Shown here in pieces: positions 42,662 through 51,549 of a stretch of DNA of 64,000 nucleotides (within the stretch, counting starts at the first letter, position 1; each line of letters starts with the position of its first letter). The notes beneath the pieces are model-generated. The model did not search any database and was not told the origin of the DNA. It saw only the letters and a program-made list of their open reading frames with translations. The position numbers and the translations under genes are program-made. Source of the DNA: Streptomyces cellulosae (GTDB lineage: Bacteria; Actinomycetota; Actinomycetes; Streptomycetales; Streptomycetaceae); contig NZ_JOEV01000011.1 in the NCBI RefSeq assembly GCF_000721105.1, positions 159,124-223,123 of the forward strand, in the 5' to 3' direction.

Positions 42662-44224
42662 ATGTGTGACGACAACGACAACGACGACAACACCGCCCGG
42701 CACGGCGCCGAGGTCCGGCACGGCGTCGGAAGGCGCGCGCTGTTCGTGACGGGAGCGGCCGCCGCCCTTACGTTGGGAGGCGTGAGCTTCGCTTCAGCGG
42801 CCGGGGCGGCCGACGGAGGCCAGGAGACGCGGACGGTGCGCGGCACCCTGCCCCCCGGCTCCCCCGACTTCGTGTACGTGCCCGTCGAGGTCCCCGCGGG
42901 AGTGCGGGAGATCAAGGTCGCGTACACCTACGACCGGCCCTCCGTCCCGGCCGGCACCCCGGGCAACGCCCTCGACATCGGCGTCTTCGACGAGCGCGGC
43001 ACGGAACTCGGCGGCGAGGGCTTCCGCGGCTGGTCGGGCGGGGCGCGCACGGAGTTCTTCGTCCGGGCCGACGACGCGACGCCCGGCTACATCCCGGGCC
43101 CGGTCCGGGAGGGCACCTGGCACATCGCGCTCGGCCCCTACACGGTCGCCCCGCAGGGACTGACGTACGAGATCACGGTCACGCTGACGTACGGCGAACC
43201 CGGCGAGACCTTCCGCCCCACATACCCGCCGTCCCGGGCGAAGGGCCGGGGCCGGGCCTGGTACCGGGGCGACTGCCATCTGCACTCCTGGTACTCGGAC
43301 GGCCGCCGCACCCCCGCTCAGATCGCGGCGCTGGCGCGCGCAGCCGGGCTGGACTTCATCAACTCCTCGGAGCACAACACGCACGCGGCGCACCCGCACT
43401 GGGCGTCCGAGGCGGGTGACGACCTGCTGATCCTGCTGGGCGAGGAGGTCACCACGAGGAACGGCCACGTGGTCGCACTCGGCACCGACCCCGGCACCTT
43501 CGTCGACTGGCGCTACCGGGCCCGCGACAACCGCTTCGGCCGCTTCGCCCGCCGGATCCGCCGCGCGGGCGGCCTGGTCGTCCCGGCCCACCCGCACGCC
43601 ACCTGCGTCGGCTGCAACTGGAAGTTCGGGTTCGGTGAGGCGGACGCGGTGGAGGTGTGGAACGGCCCCTACACGCCCGACGACGAGGTGGCCCTCGCGG
43701 ACTGGGACAGCATGCTCGTCGCGTCCGTGCGGGACGACGGCGGTCGTGGCTGGCTCCCGGCAACGGGCAACAGCGACGCCCACCGCGACCCGGACTCGGT
43801 CGGCCTGCCGCAGACGGTGGTCCTGGCCGACGACCTGACCCGCGAGGCCATCCAGGACGGCATCCGGGCGGGGCGTTCGTACGTCGCCGAGTCCGGGACC
43901 GTCTCCCTGGCCTTCACGGCGAGCGGCGGGCGGGGCCGGCACGCGGGTATAGGGGAGCGGTTGGAGGTCGACCGCGACGCCCCGGTGACCGTACGCCTGG
44001 AGGTGACCGGCGCCCCGCGCTGCACCGTCCGCTTCGTCACGGACCAGGGCGTCCTGTTCACCAGCGCGCCGCTGCCGGTGGCCGGTTCGGGGGTCGTGGA
44101 GTGGCGTACGACGCCCTCGTACGCGGCGTACGTACGGACGGAGTTGCGGCACGAGACGGCGGCGGGGCCGGTACCGGGGGCGCTGGCGGCGTTCACGAAC
44201 CCGGTCTTCCTGGGGCGGGCGTAG
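42662..44224 (+). CDS. CehA/McbA-type PHP-domain metallohydrolase, exported by Tat
   Basis: The 520-residue protein starts near the ATG at 42662. A twin-arginine signal is seen: GRRALFVTGAAAALTLGGVS with basic Arg-Arg at about 24-25. A beta-sandwich (about 55-180) precedes a PHP domain: YRGDCHLHSWYSDGRRTPAQ (metal-binding HxH), SSEHNTHAAH, LLGEEVTTRNGHVVALG, PAHPHA and ATGNSDAHRD. This is the CehA/McbA class of phosphoesterase/carboxylesterase-like metal hydrolases. It acts outside the membrane. The substrate is not known. Confidence 0.88.
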   Translation: MCDDNDNDDNTARHGAEVRHGVGRRALFVTGAAAALTLGGVSFASAAGAADGGQETRTVRGTLPPGSPDFVYVPVEVPAGVREIKVAYTYDRPSVPAGTPGNALDIGVFDERGTELGGEGFRGWSGGARTEFFVRADDATPGYIPGPVREGTWHIALGPYTVAPQGLTYEITVTLTYGEPGETFRPTYPPSRAKGRGRAWYRGDCHLHSWYSDGRRTPAQIAALARAAGLDFINSSEHNTHAAHPHWASEAGDDLLILLGEEVTTRNGHVVALGTDPGTFVDWRYRARDNRFGRFARRIRRAGGLVVPAHPHATCVGCNWKFGFGEADAVEVWNGPYTPDDEVALADWDSMLVASVRDDGGRGWLPATGNSDAHRDPDSVGLPQTVVLADDLTREAIQDGIRAGRSYVAESGTVSLAFTASGGRGRHAGIGERLEVDRDAPVTVRLEVTGAPRCTVRFVTDQGVLFTSAPLPVAGSGVVEWRTTPSYAAYVRTELRHETAAGPVPGALAAFTNPVFLGRA

Positions 44225-44323
44225 GCCGCCGGCCCGTCGCGTACGACCGCTGCCGCCTCGGGACGCGGCAACGGCTCGGGCAACTCCACCGCGTACGCCA
44301 GTCCCCCGGCCCGGACCACTGGG

Positions 44324-44369
44324 CCAGGGCCTGCCCGATCGGCGGGGAGCAGCACCGGGCAGGCCCTGG
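44324..44369. terminator. Bidirectional terminator between convergent genes
   Basis: CCAGGGCCTGCCCG (44324-44337) pairs perfectly (14 bp) with 44356-44369 over an 18-base loop, between the stops at 44224 and 44402. Confidence 0.7.
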
Positions 44370-44401
44370 CGGATCAGGGGAAACGGCTGGTCCTGGTCGC
44401 G

Positions 44402-46042
44402 CTATACCGCGAGCCAGGCCGCCTGGTCCGGCGTCAGCACGCCGTCTTCGACGGGACCGCTGGCCAGCAGGACGGAGCTGTGGTCGGGCAGCGGGTACGC
44501 CTCACCGGAGAGGTTGACCACACATAGGAAGCCGAGGTCGCGGCGGAAGGCGAGGACGCCGGCGGGGGTGTCGAGCCAGGTCATGGTGCCGTCACCGAGG
44601 GCAGGATTCTCGCGGCGCAGGCGGAGGGCGGTGCGGTACAGCTCCAGCACTGAAGTGTCGTCGCCGGTCTGTGCCTCCACGGTGAGCTGGTCCCAGTTCG
44701 CGGGCTGGGGCAGCCAGGGTGCGGCGTGGGCGTCCTCGGGGCTGAAGCCGAACGGCGACGCCTGCCCGGACCAGGGGATCGGTACGCGGCAGCCGTCGCG
44801 GCCCTTGTCGGTGTGGCCGGAGCGTTCCCAGATGGGGTCCTGGAGGACGGACTCGGGCAGGTCCTCGACCTCGGGGAGGCCGAGTTCGTCGCCCTGGTAG
44901 ATGTAGGCGCCGCCGGGCAGCGCGAGCATGAGCAGGGCGGCGGCGCGGGCCCGGCGACTGCCGAGGTCGAGGTCGACGGGACCTTGGGGCTGGTAGCGCT
45001 CGTTGGGGACCCAGCGGGCGACGGTCCGGCGGGCGTAGCGGCTGGTGTGGCGCATGACGTCGTGGTTGGAGAGCACCCAGGTGGCCGGGGCGCCGACGCC
45101 GCTGAGCATGGCGAGGGAGTCGTCGATGACCGTGCGGAGGTCCTTGGCGTTCCAGCTGGCCATGAGGAAGTCGAAGTTGAAGGCGGTGTGCAGGCCGCCG
45201 GGGCGGACGTATGCGGCGAGGCGTTCGGGGGTGTCGGCCCAGGCTTCGGCGACGAAGACCCGATTGCCGGGGAACTCGTCGGCGACCTTGCGCCAGGCGC
45301 GGTAGATGTCGTGAACCTCGTCGCGGTCCCAGTGCGGGTGCTCGACGTGCGGGCGGGGCTGCCCGTCTGCCGTGGTGAGGCGGGGTGGCAGGTCGGGCAG
45401 TTCGGGGTCCTTGGCGAGTCCGTGGGCGACGTCGATGCGGAAGCCGTCGACACCGCGGCTGAACCAGAAGCGCAGGATGGATTCGAACTCGGCGTGCACG
45501 CCCGGGTGTTGCCAGTTGAGGTCGGGCTGTTCGGGGGCGTACAGGTGCAGGTACCACTCGCCGTCAGGCAGACGTGTCCAGGCGGGTCCGCCGAAACAGG
45601 AGCCCCAGTTGTTGGGCGGCTCGGCGCCGTCCGGACCACGCCCAGGGCGGAAGATGTACCGCTCACGCTCGGGGCTGCCGGGACCGGCCGCGAGCGCGGC
45701 CTGGAACCAGGCGTGCTGGTCTGAGGTGTGGTTCGGGACGATGTCGGGGATGATGCGGATCCCGTGCCGGTGGGCGTCGGCGATGAGCTGCTCGGCGTCG
45801 GCGAGCGTGCCGAACATCGGGTCGATGGCGCGGAAGTCGGCGACGTCGTAGCCGCCGTCGGCCATCGGCGACTTGTACCAGGGATTGATCCACAGGGCGT
45901 CGACGCCGAGCGACTTGAGATACGGCAGGCGGGAGCGGAGGCCGGCGATGTCGCCGACTCCGTCGCCGTTTCCGTCGGCGAAGCTGCGGAGGTAGACCTG
46001 GTAGATGACGGCATCGCGCCACCAGGGCGTGGTGGGGGGCAT
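44402..46042 (-). CDS. GH13 alpha-glucosidase (AglA-like)
   Basis: The 546-residue enzyme (ATG 46042; TTG 46051 is possible) is a GH13 oligo-1,6-/alpha-glucosidase. WWRDAVIYQVYLRSFADGNG opens the (beta/alpha)8 barrel; GVDALWINPWYKSPMADGGY and DIVPNHTS are region I; GFRIDVAHG holds the nucleophile Asp, VFVAEAW the acid/base Glu, LSNHDVMRHTSRY the third Asp. No signal peptide is seen, so it splits imported alpha-glucosides (for example maltose, trehalulose) in the cytosol. It is the last gene after the ABC genes and under the same LacI control. Confidence 0.92.
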   Translation of the reverse strand: MPPTTPWWRDAVIYQVYLRSFADGNGDGVGDIAGLRSRLPYLKSLGVDALWINPWYKSPMADGGYDVADFRAIDPMFGTLADAEQLIADAHRHGIRIIPDIVPNHTSDQHAWFQAALAAGPGSPERERYIFRPGRGPDGAEPPNNWGSCFGGPAWTRLPDGEWYLHLYAPEQPDLNWQHPGVHAEFESILRFWFSRGVDGFRIDVAHGLAKDPELPDLPPRLTTADGQPRPHVEHPHWDRDEVHDIYRAWRKVADEFPGNRVFVAEAWADTPERLAAYVRPGGLHTAFNFDFLMASWNAKDLRTVIDDSLAMLSGVGAPATWVLSNHDVMRHTSRYARRTVARWVPNERYQPQGPVDLDLGSRRARAAALLMLALPGGAYIYQGDELGLPEVEDLPESVLQDPIWERSGHTDKGRDGCRVPIPWSGQASPFGFSPEDAHAAPWLPQPANWDQLTVEAQTGDDTSVLELYRTALRLRRENPALGDGTMTWLDTPAGVLAFRRDLGFLCVVNLSGEAYPLPDHSSVLLASGPVEDGVLTPDQAAWLAV

Positions 46043-46115
46043 GGTGCTCAAGGGTCCTTTTGAGGGTAGGGAGATGTGCGGTGCGGCGGCCGGGGTTGCC
46101 CGGCCGTGCCCGGGA

Positions 46116-46949
46116 CTACTTGGCGGCGCCCGCGGTGAGTCCGTCGACGATGCGGCGCTGGAAGATCAGCACCATGATCACCAGGGGGACGGTGACCAGG
46201 ACGCCGGCGGCCATCTGACTGCCGAAGGGGATGTCGAACTGGGTGGCGCCGGTGAACTTGGAGATGGCGACGGTGGCGGTCTGCATCTGCTGCTTGTTCG
46301 TCATCGACAGGGCGATGACGAACTCGTTCCAGGCGGCGATGAAGCTGATGATCGCCGTGGTGAAGATGCCGGGTGCGGCGAGCGGGATGATGACCTTGCG
46401 GAACGCCTGGCCGCGGGTGCAGCCGTCGATCATCGCGGCTTCTTCCAGTTCGTCGGGCATCTGCTTGAAGAAGGTGGTCAGGTTCCACACCGCCAGCGGC
46501 AGCACGAACGACATGCTGGGCACGATCATCGCCTGGTAGGTGTTGATCCAGCCGATGTTCGTGAACAGCTTCAGCAGCGGGACCACGATCGAGACCACCG
46601 GGAACATGGAGGTGGCGATGATCAGGGTGAGGATCAGCCGCTTGAAGCGGAACTCCAGCCGGGCCATGGCGTAGGCGGTGAAGGTGGCCAGCAGCAGCGC
46701 CACTGCGGTGGTGGTGCCGGCGACGATGAGGCTGTTGAGCAGGGCGCGGCCGAATCCCTGGGAGGGCTGGAAGACGGCCCGGTAGTTCTCGAACGACACC
46801 GACGAGGGCAGTAGGGAGGTGTCGAAGATGTCGGAGCTGCGGCGCAGGCTGGAGACGAGCATCCAGTAGAAGGGAGCCAGGCAGTAGGCCACCACTGCGG
46901 CAACGCCCAGGTAGAGCAGCCAGGTTCGCCCTTTCGCCGTGGTGGTCAT
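46116..46949 (-). CDS. Carbohydrate ABC transporter permease, MalG type
   Basis: The 277-residue protein has six helices. WLLYLGVAAVVAYCLAPFYW is helix 1; NSLIVAGTTTAVALLLATFT and LTLIIATSMFPVVSIVVPLL follow. The EAA loop, EEAAMIDGCTRGQAFRKVII, meets the ATPase. Its ATG (46949) overlaps the stop of the upstream permease gene by 4 bases (ATGA), so the two are co-translated. It forms a channel heterodimer with the product at 46946. No ATPase gene is nearby. Confidence 0.94.
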   Translation of the reverse strand: MTTTAKGRTWLLYLGVAAVVAYCLAPFYWMLVSSLRRSSDIFDTSLLPSSVSFENYRAVFQPSQGFGRALLNSLIVAGTTTAVALLLATFTAYAMARLEFRFKRLILTLIIATSMFPVVSIVVPLLKLFTNIGWINTYQAMIVPSMSFVLPLAVWNLTTFFKQMPDELEEAAMIDGCTRGQAFRKVIIPLAAPGIFTTAIISFIAAWNEFVIALSMTNKQQMQTATVAISKFTGATQFDIPFGSQMAAGVLVTVPLVIMVLIFQRRIVDGLTAGAAK

Positions 46950-48010
46950 GCCGGTACCTCCGCCCGGTTCGCCACGGTGCGCCGGAGCCTCCTGGTGCGT
47001 TGGGGTGTGCGCGGGCCGCCGGTGTCGCCGACAACGTCCGCGCCCAGCAGCCGCACGAAGCCGAGGGCGATGAGGAAGACGTAGAAGAACAGCAGGACGG
47101 CGTAGGCGGCGGCCGGTCCGAAGCGGACATTGGACGCCTCGTTCTGGGCGAGCATGGAAAGGGTTTCCACCGAGTTCTTCTGGGCGCCGATGAGGATGTA
47201 GGGCAGGTCGAACATGCGCAGGGCGTCCAGGCAGCGGAAGAGGACCGCGACCAGCAGGGCGGGTTTGACCAGGGGCAGGGTGATGCGCCAGAACTGGGCA
47301 AGCGGTCCGGCGCCGTCGAGACGGGCCGCCTCGTACACCTCCTTGGGGATGACCTGCAGGCCGGCCAGGACCAGCAGACCGATGAAGGGGGAGGTCTTCC
47401 ACACCTCGGCGATGATGACGGCGGCCTTGGCGTGGAAGCCCTCGGTGGTCCACAGCACCTGGTGGCCGATCAGGGCGTTGGCGATGCCGTCGCTGTTGAA
47501 GATCCACCGCCACAGCAGGCCGGAGATCGCGGTCGGGACGGCCCAGGGGATGAGGATGCCGGCGCGGATCAGCGCCCGCCCCTTGAATGCCTTGTGCATG
47601 ATCAGTGCCATGGCCACGCCGATCAGGGTTTCCAGGGCGACGGTGGTGACGGTGAAGAAGGTGGTGTTCCAGAAGGCGTTCCAGAACCGGTCGCCGGCGT
47701 CGCCGAAGATGTCGGCGTAGTTCTTCAGCCCGACGTACGGTTCGGTGTCGCTGATGAAGCCGGTCTTCGGATCCAGCCCCTTGACGCCGTACAGCGATTC
47801 CCTGAACGCCATGATCGTCGGGTAGAGGACGACGACGGTCAGGACCAGGAGCGTCGGCGACACCAGCAGTCCCGCCGTGCGCCCCGAAGCCGCGGTCGCC
47901 CAGGCCCGGTTGCTGCCCTTTCTCGATGCGGAGGCCTTTCCGGCACGGCTGCCCGCCGGGCCGGTCGGTCCGTCCGCGGTGGCGTCGGGTGGGGTCTTGG
48001 TGTCGACCAC
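46946..48010 (-). CDS. Carbohydrate ABC transporter permease, MalF type
   Basis: GTG at 48010 follows GAGGAG; it lies inside the end of the binding-protein gene region by 12 bases. The 354-residue protein has a basic Ala/Gly-rich N-tail of about 45 residues and six helices, for example LLVSPTLLVLTVVVLYPTIM and LETLIGVAMALIMH. The EAA motif is YEAARLDGAGPLAQFWRITL. The MalF-type subunit contacts the binding protein. The family is CUT1, serving di- and oligosaccharides. Confidence 0.94.
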   Translation of the reverse strand: MVDTKTPPDATADGPTGPAGSRAGKASASRKGSNRAWATAASGRTAGLLVSPTLLVLTVVVLYPTIMAFRESLYGVKGLDPKTGFISDTEPYVGLKNYADIFGDAGDRFWNAFWNTTFFTVTTVALETLIGVAMALIMHKAFKGRALIRAGILIPWAVPTAISGLLWRWIFNSDGIANALIGHQVLWTTEGFHAKAAVIIAEVWKTSPFIGLLVLAGLQVIPKEVYEAARLDGAGPLAQFWRITLPLVKPALLVAVLFRCLDALRMFDLPYILIGAQKNSVETLSMLAQNEASNVRFGPAAAYAVLLFFYVFLIALGFVRLLGADVVGDTGGPRTPQRTRRLRRTVANRAEVPA

Positions 48011-48021
48011 GGCTTTGCTCC

Positions 48022-49320
48022 TCACTGTGCCGCGGACTTCTGCAGGTCGCTCTGCAGGTCCTTCAGCGCCTGCGCGCTGGACTTGTCACCGGTCAGGGCC
48101 GCGTACGCCTCCTGCTGGACCGCCGAGGAGGCGTCGCCGTACTGCACCACCCGGGGGCGGGGCACCGCGCCCAGGATCGACTTCTTCAGCACCGGCAGAT
48201 AGGGGTACTGCTTGACCAGCGCCGCATCGTCGTACAGGGACTCGTACGGCGGGGCGAGGGAGGCGTCCTTGAGGAACGTGCTCGCGCTGGTCTCGCTGGT
48301 GAAGAACTTCATGAAGTCCAGGGCCGTGGCCTTGTTCTTCGCGAAGGACGACAGGGCCACGTTGTGACCGCCCAGGCTGGAGGAGCCTGGCCCGGTCAGG
48401 CCGGGCAGCGGCGCGACCGCGAACTTGCCCGCCACCTTGCTCTTCTGGGCCAGGGAGTACACGTACGGCCAGTTCCGCAGGAAGATCAGCTTGCCGGACT
48501 GGAACGCCTGGCGGCCTTCCTCCTCCTGGTAAGTGATGGCCTCCTTGGGGATCGTGCCGTCCTTGAAGGAGTCGACGAGGAAGTCCAGGCCCTTCTTCGC
48601 CGCGGGCGTGTCCACGTCCGGCTTGCCGCCGGCGTCGGTGATGACCCCGCCGGCGGAGTTGACGGCCTCGGCGAAGTTGACCGTCAGGCCCTCGTACTTT
48701 TCGAACTGGCCGGCGTAGCAGGACATCCCCTTGGCCTCTGGCAGCTGCTTGACTTTGGCGCAGTCGGCCTTCATCTCGGCCCACGTGGTCGGCGCGGCGC
48801 TGATGCCGGCCTTCTTCAGCAGGTCGGTGCGGTAGTACAGGACGCCACCGTCCGATGCGGCCGGCACGGCGTAGAGGTTGCCGCGGTACTTGGCCGTCTC
48901 CACGGTCGGCTTGAGCATCTTGTCCAGCGGGAACCGGGCGGCGGGCAGCTGGTCGATCCACTGGTGGGCGGCGAACTCCGAGGTCCACACCACGTCCATG
49001 GAGAGCACGGTGTAGGCGTCGGACTTCGTCTCGGCGTTCTGGATCATCTGCTGGCGCTGCTGGTTCACGTCTGCCGGCAGCTGCACGAAGGTGACCTTCT
49101 CCTTGGGGTGCTGCGTGTTCCAGCTGTCGATCACCTTCTGCACGACGCCGGAGCTGTCCTTGGCGGCCGCGTAGGTGATCGGGCCGCGCCCGGTGAAGGA
49201 CGGGCTCTTCGACTGCCCCGAGGAGCTGCTGCCGCCGGAGGAGCCGCAGGCGGTGAGGACGAGCCCGGCGGCGACGAGCACGGCCGAGCACTGAAGGACT
49301 CTGGTGGTTCTGGCGTTCAC
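48022..49320 (-). CDS. Sugar-binding lipoprotein of CUT1 ABC transporter
   Basis: The 432-residue product has a lipoprotein signal: MNARTTRVLQCSAVLVAAGL followed by the lipobox LTAC and a Gly/Ser linker. The rest is a type-2 periplasmic-binding fold: ITYAAAKDSSGVVQKVIDSW, LPADVNQQRQQMIQ, VVWTSEFAAHQWIDQL, LYYRTDLLKKAGI and APTTWAEM are characteristic of maltose/trehalose binding proteins. It is the first gene of the transport operon and lies outside, bound to the membrane. A LacI half-palindromic operator is 90 bases upstream. Confidence 0.94.
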   Translation of the reverse strand: MNARTTRVLQCSAVLVAAGLVLTACGSSGGSSSSGQSKSPSFTGRGPITYAAAKDSSGVVQKVIDSWNTQHPKEKVTFVQLPADVNQQRQQMIQNAETKSDAYTVLSMDVVWTSEFAAHQWIDQLPAARFPLDKMLKPTVETAKYRGNLYAVPAASDGGVLYYRTDLLKKAGISAAPTTWAEMKADCAKVKQLPEAKGMSCYAGQFEKYEGLTVNFAEAVNSAGGVITDAGGKPDVDTPAAKKGLDFLVDSFKDGTIPKEAITYQEEEGRQAFQSGKLIFLRNWPYVYSLAQKSKVAGKFAVAPLPGLTGPGSSSLGGHNVALSSFAKNKATALDFMKFFTSETSASTFLKDASLAPPYESLYDDAALVKQYPYLPVLKKSILGAVPRPRVVQYGDASSAVQQEAYAALTGDKSSAQALKDLQSDLQKSAAQ

Positions 49321-49409
49321 TGTCTCTCCTGGACGTGCGGAACCGAAGTCTCGGCGGGGCGGCCCGGTAGGGAGTGCAGCCGAGATGACTCTGGGATGCC
49401 TCTGTTTTA

Positions 49410-49427
49410 CGAGACTGTGCTGTCACG
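49410..49427. promoter_or_regulatory. LacI-type operator before the transport operon
   Basis: CGAGACTGTGCTGTCACG matches the perfect palindrome at 49631-49648 in 15 of 18 positions and lies 90 bases before the binding-protein start. Confidence 0.6.
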
Positions 49428-49629
49428 GCATTCTGTACATCGAAAGAGCAGGTCAAAGCCACGAGGGATGACTTAACGGTGACGGCTCCGACTCCACTGA
49501 GACAACGCTTGCACCGTAGGAGTGCATCGAGCGGAAGTCAATGCGTAACTTCCCGGTAGCACGACTGGATTAGAGCTGAACATGCCGATTGATAACGGGC
49601 ATAGCACGCCTTACCGGTGGCCGAAATGG

Positions 49630-49649
49630 TCGTGACAGCGCTGTCACGA
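49630..49649. promoter_or_regulatory. LacI-type operator, perfect 20-bp palindrome
   Basis: TCGTGACAGCGCTGTCACGA is perfectly symmetric about a central CG, as in LacI/PurR-type operators, and ends 41 bases before the LacI start. Together with 49410 it implies autoregulation and repression of the transporter and glucosidase. The rest of the 369-bp divergent gap has no gene. Confidence 0.75.
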
Positions 49650-49689
49650 GGGATCCCGTCAAGGGGGCGATCTGTGCTAACTTCCGCTC

Positions 49690-51282
49690 ATGTCACCAGC
49701 TCAACGGCACCCCACACTGGCCGACGTCGCCGAACGGGCAGGGGTCTCCCCGTCCACCGTCTCCCGCACCATGCGCGGCCTGACATCGGTCTCACCGGAG
49801 GTCCGTGCCCGGGTCGAGCAGGCCGCCCGTGAGCTGAACTTCGCGGTCTCACGACAGGCGTCGAGCCTGGTCACCGGCAGAACCGGCGTCATGGCCGTGC
49901 TCGTGCCCACGCTCGACTCATGGTTCATGGGATCGGCGCTGTCCAGCCTCGGCCCGCTGCTGCGCGCCGCCGGCATGGAGCTGACGGTGTACGTGGTCCC
50001 GGACCTCGCCGAGCGGGCCGCGTTCTTCGAGCGCCTGCCGGCCCGCCGCAACGCCGACGCGCTGCTGGTGTTCTGCTTCGACCTCACCGAGGACGAGACC
50101 GCTCGCCTCGACGACCTCGGCATGCCGGTCATCTACATCAGCCAGCACGTCGAGGGCCGCCCCAGCGTCTACGTCGACGACGTGGCCGGCGCCTGCAGCG
50201 CCACCCGCCACCTGATCAACCTCGGCCACCGCCGCATCGCCTTCGCCCACACCGTCAACGCCCGCGGCTTCAGCTTCAGCTCACGCGAACGCCTCCTCGG
50301 CTACCGGCAGGCACTCACCGAGGCGAGCATCCCGCTGGACGACGACCTGGTCGTCACCACGCCACCCCGCGACAAGCGCGGCACCACACAGGCGGTCGGA
50401 AACCTGCTGAGCCTGCGCGAACCGCCCACAGCGATCTTCGCCGAACAGGACGAACTGGCCGCTTCTGTCATCTCGACCCTGCGCACCGTACAGATCGAGG
50501 TACCCGAACGGATCTCGGTCGTAGGTTTCGACGACCAGCTGATGGCCGATTGGCTCGACCTGTCCACAGTGGCCCAGTCCCCCTCGGACATGGGCCGCGC
50601 CGCCGCCGAACTGGCCCTGGAACTCATCAACGCCCCCGACGCGGACCGCGCCCGGCACATCGTCCTGCCCACCCACCTGATCCTGCGAGGAACCGCGGCC
50701 CCGCTGAAGGCCGAAACGTCTGAGATTCGCAGCAGGGCCGAGGGCTCCTCGGGATGGCCCGCGTCACCACGTCGCCGCTCCGCCCCCGCACTCGGCCCAC
50801 AGCAGCTTGCCGCCCTTCGACGCGCCCAGCTCCCGGAGCACCGAGGCGCCCCATGCGTCGGCGCAGGAGCGGACGAGGTGCAGTCCACGGCCGTTCTCCG
50901 CGTCCAGTGGGGGTGGGGGCGGCGGCGTGCTTCACGAGGCCGCTCTCCGCGTGCCCGTAGGCGGGACGTCGGTCGCCAAGCGCCAATTGAAGCACCTGCT
51001 GACCCAGAGCGAGCGCGGCGGCATCACGATCCAGGTGATCCCCTTCGCCATCGGGGCCTACCCGGGTTCCGGCCAGACGTTCCTCTACATGCACGGCTCC
51101 GTCCCCCGGCTCGACACGGTCTCTCTGGACCAGTCGCACGGCCCCGCGCTGCTCGACGCCGAGGCCGAACTGGACACGTACCGGAATCTGCTGCACCTCA
51201 TGGAATCCGTGGCTCTCCCTCCGAAGGAGACCCGGGACTTCATCCACAACCTGGTCACCGAACTGTGAGAGGACCCTCATGA
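49690..51282 (+). CDS. LacI family repressor with unnatural C-terminal extension
   Basis: The family part runs to about residue 345 (50725). The helix-turn-helix is TLADVAERAGVSPSTVSRTM at 9-28, with hinge NFAVSRQASSLVTGRTGVMA; VYVDDVAGACSATRHLINLG, RISVVGFDDQLMADWLDLST and LPTHLILRGTAAPLKAE end the periplasmic-type domain. The frame then has no stop for about 185 codons and passes antisense through a truncated ATP-binding gene and out of frame through a DUF5753 fragment. The tail is Arg/Pro-rich junk. The native stop was probably lost by the deletion at 50.73-50.93 kb. It should repress the divergent sugar operon. Confidence 0.88.
   Translation: MSPAQRHPTLADVAERAGVSPSTVSRTMRGLTSVSPEVRARVEQAARELNFAVSRQASSLVTGRTGVMAVLVPTLDSWFMGSALSSLGPLLRAAGMELTVYVVPDLAERAAFFERLPARRNADALLVFCFDLTEDETARLDDLGMPVIYISQHVEGRPSVYVDDVAGACSATRHLINLGHRRIAFAHTVNARGFSFSSRERLLGYRQALTEASIPLDDDLVVTTPPRDKRGTTQAVGNLLSLREPPTAIFAEQDELAASVISTLRTVQIEVPERISVVGFDDQLMADWLDLSTVAQSPSDMGRAAAELALELINAPDADRARHIVLPTHLILRGTAAPLKAETSEIRSRAEGSSGWPASPRRRSAPALGPQQLAALRRAQLPEHRGAPCVGAGADEVQSTAVLRVQWGWGRRRASRGRSPRARRRDVGRQAPIEAPADPERARRHHDPGDPLRHRGLPGFRPDVPLHARLRPPARHGLSGPVARPRAARRRGRTGHVPESAAPHGIRGSPSEGDPGLHPQPGHRTVRGPS
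50764..50925 (-). pseudogene. Truncated HATPase_c (RsbW-like) ATP-binding protein, C-terminal piece
   Basis: Minus-strand translation gives PPPPPPLDAENGRGLHLVRS, then CADAWGASVLRELGASKGGK and LLWAECGGGAATW before a stop at 50764. GRGLxLVRxxADxWG and GK-x-xWxE are the C-terminal ATP-lid motifs of the anti-sigma/ATP-binding proteins that stand divergent from DUF5753 regulators in streptomycetes. A stop lies just upstream of the prolines, so the N-terminal two thirds are gone. The piece lies inside the run-on end of the LacI frame. Confidence 0.65.
50928..51268 (+). pseudogene. Truncated XRE/DUF5753 regulator, C-terminal piece
   Basis: From LHEAALRVPVGG at 50930 the frame reads RQLKHLLTQSERGGITIQVI, then PFAIGAYPGSGQTFLYMHGS and ETRDFIHNLVTEL, the end of a DUF5753 domain (compare VQVLPFDVGAHPG in the intact protein at 24535). 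No start or helix-turn-helix precedes it; upstream is the ATP-binding fragment in the opposite direction. About 500-600 bases with both N-termini and the shared promoter were deleted. Its DUF397 partner remains just downstream. Confidence 0.75.
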
Positions 51283-51524
51283 CCGCCTACGCATGGCAGA
51301 AGTCGTCCTACTGCGCCCAGGGTGAATCGTGCCTCCATGTCGCTACCACAGCGCTGAGCTCGCCCTACCGCCAAGAAGGCAACGCCAGCGTCCCCATATC
51401 CGCCCCCACCCGAACCACCGTCCACCTCACCGAAAGCGCCGACCCCGCCCAAGCCATCCTCACCACCGACGCCGTCGCCTTCGGCGCCCTGCTGGACGTA
51501 CTGAAGGCCTCGGAAAGCGCATGA
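51279..51524 (+). CDS. DUF397 domain protein
   Basis: The 81-residue product begins MTAYAWQKSSYCAQGESCLH (W-x-KSSYC...GxxC, the DUF397 start) and ends VAFGALLDVLKA. A central insert replaces the usual RDSK segment with PISAPTRTTVHL. GAGAGGA precedes the ATG. It was the partner of the DUF5753 regulator now truncated at 50928-51268, so it is likely an orphan, and its expression is uncertain because the original promoter appears deleted. Confidence 0.82.
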   Translation: MTAYAWQKSSYCAQGESCLHVATTALSSPYRQEGNASVPISAPTRTTVHLTESADPAQAILTTDAVAFGALLDVLKASESA

Positions 51525-51549
51525 GCAGGGCTCAGCAGGAGGGAACCTC

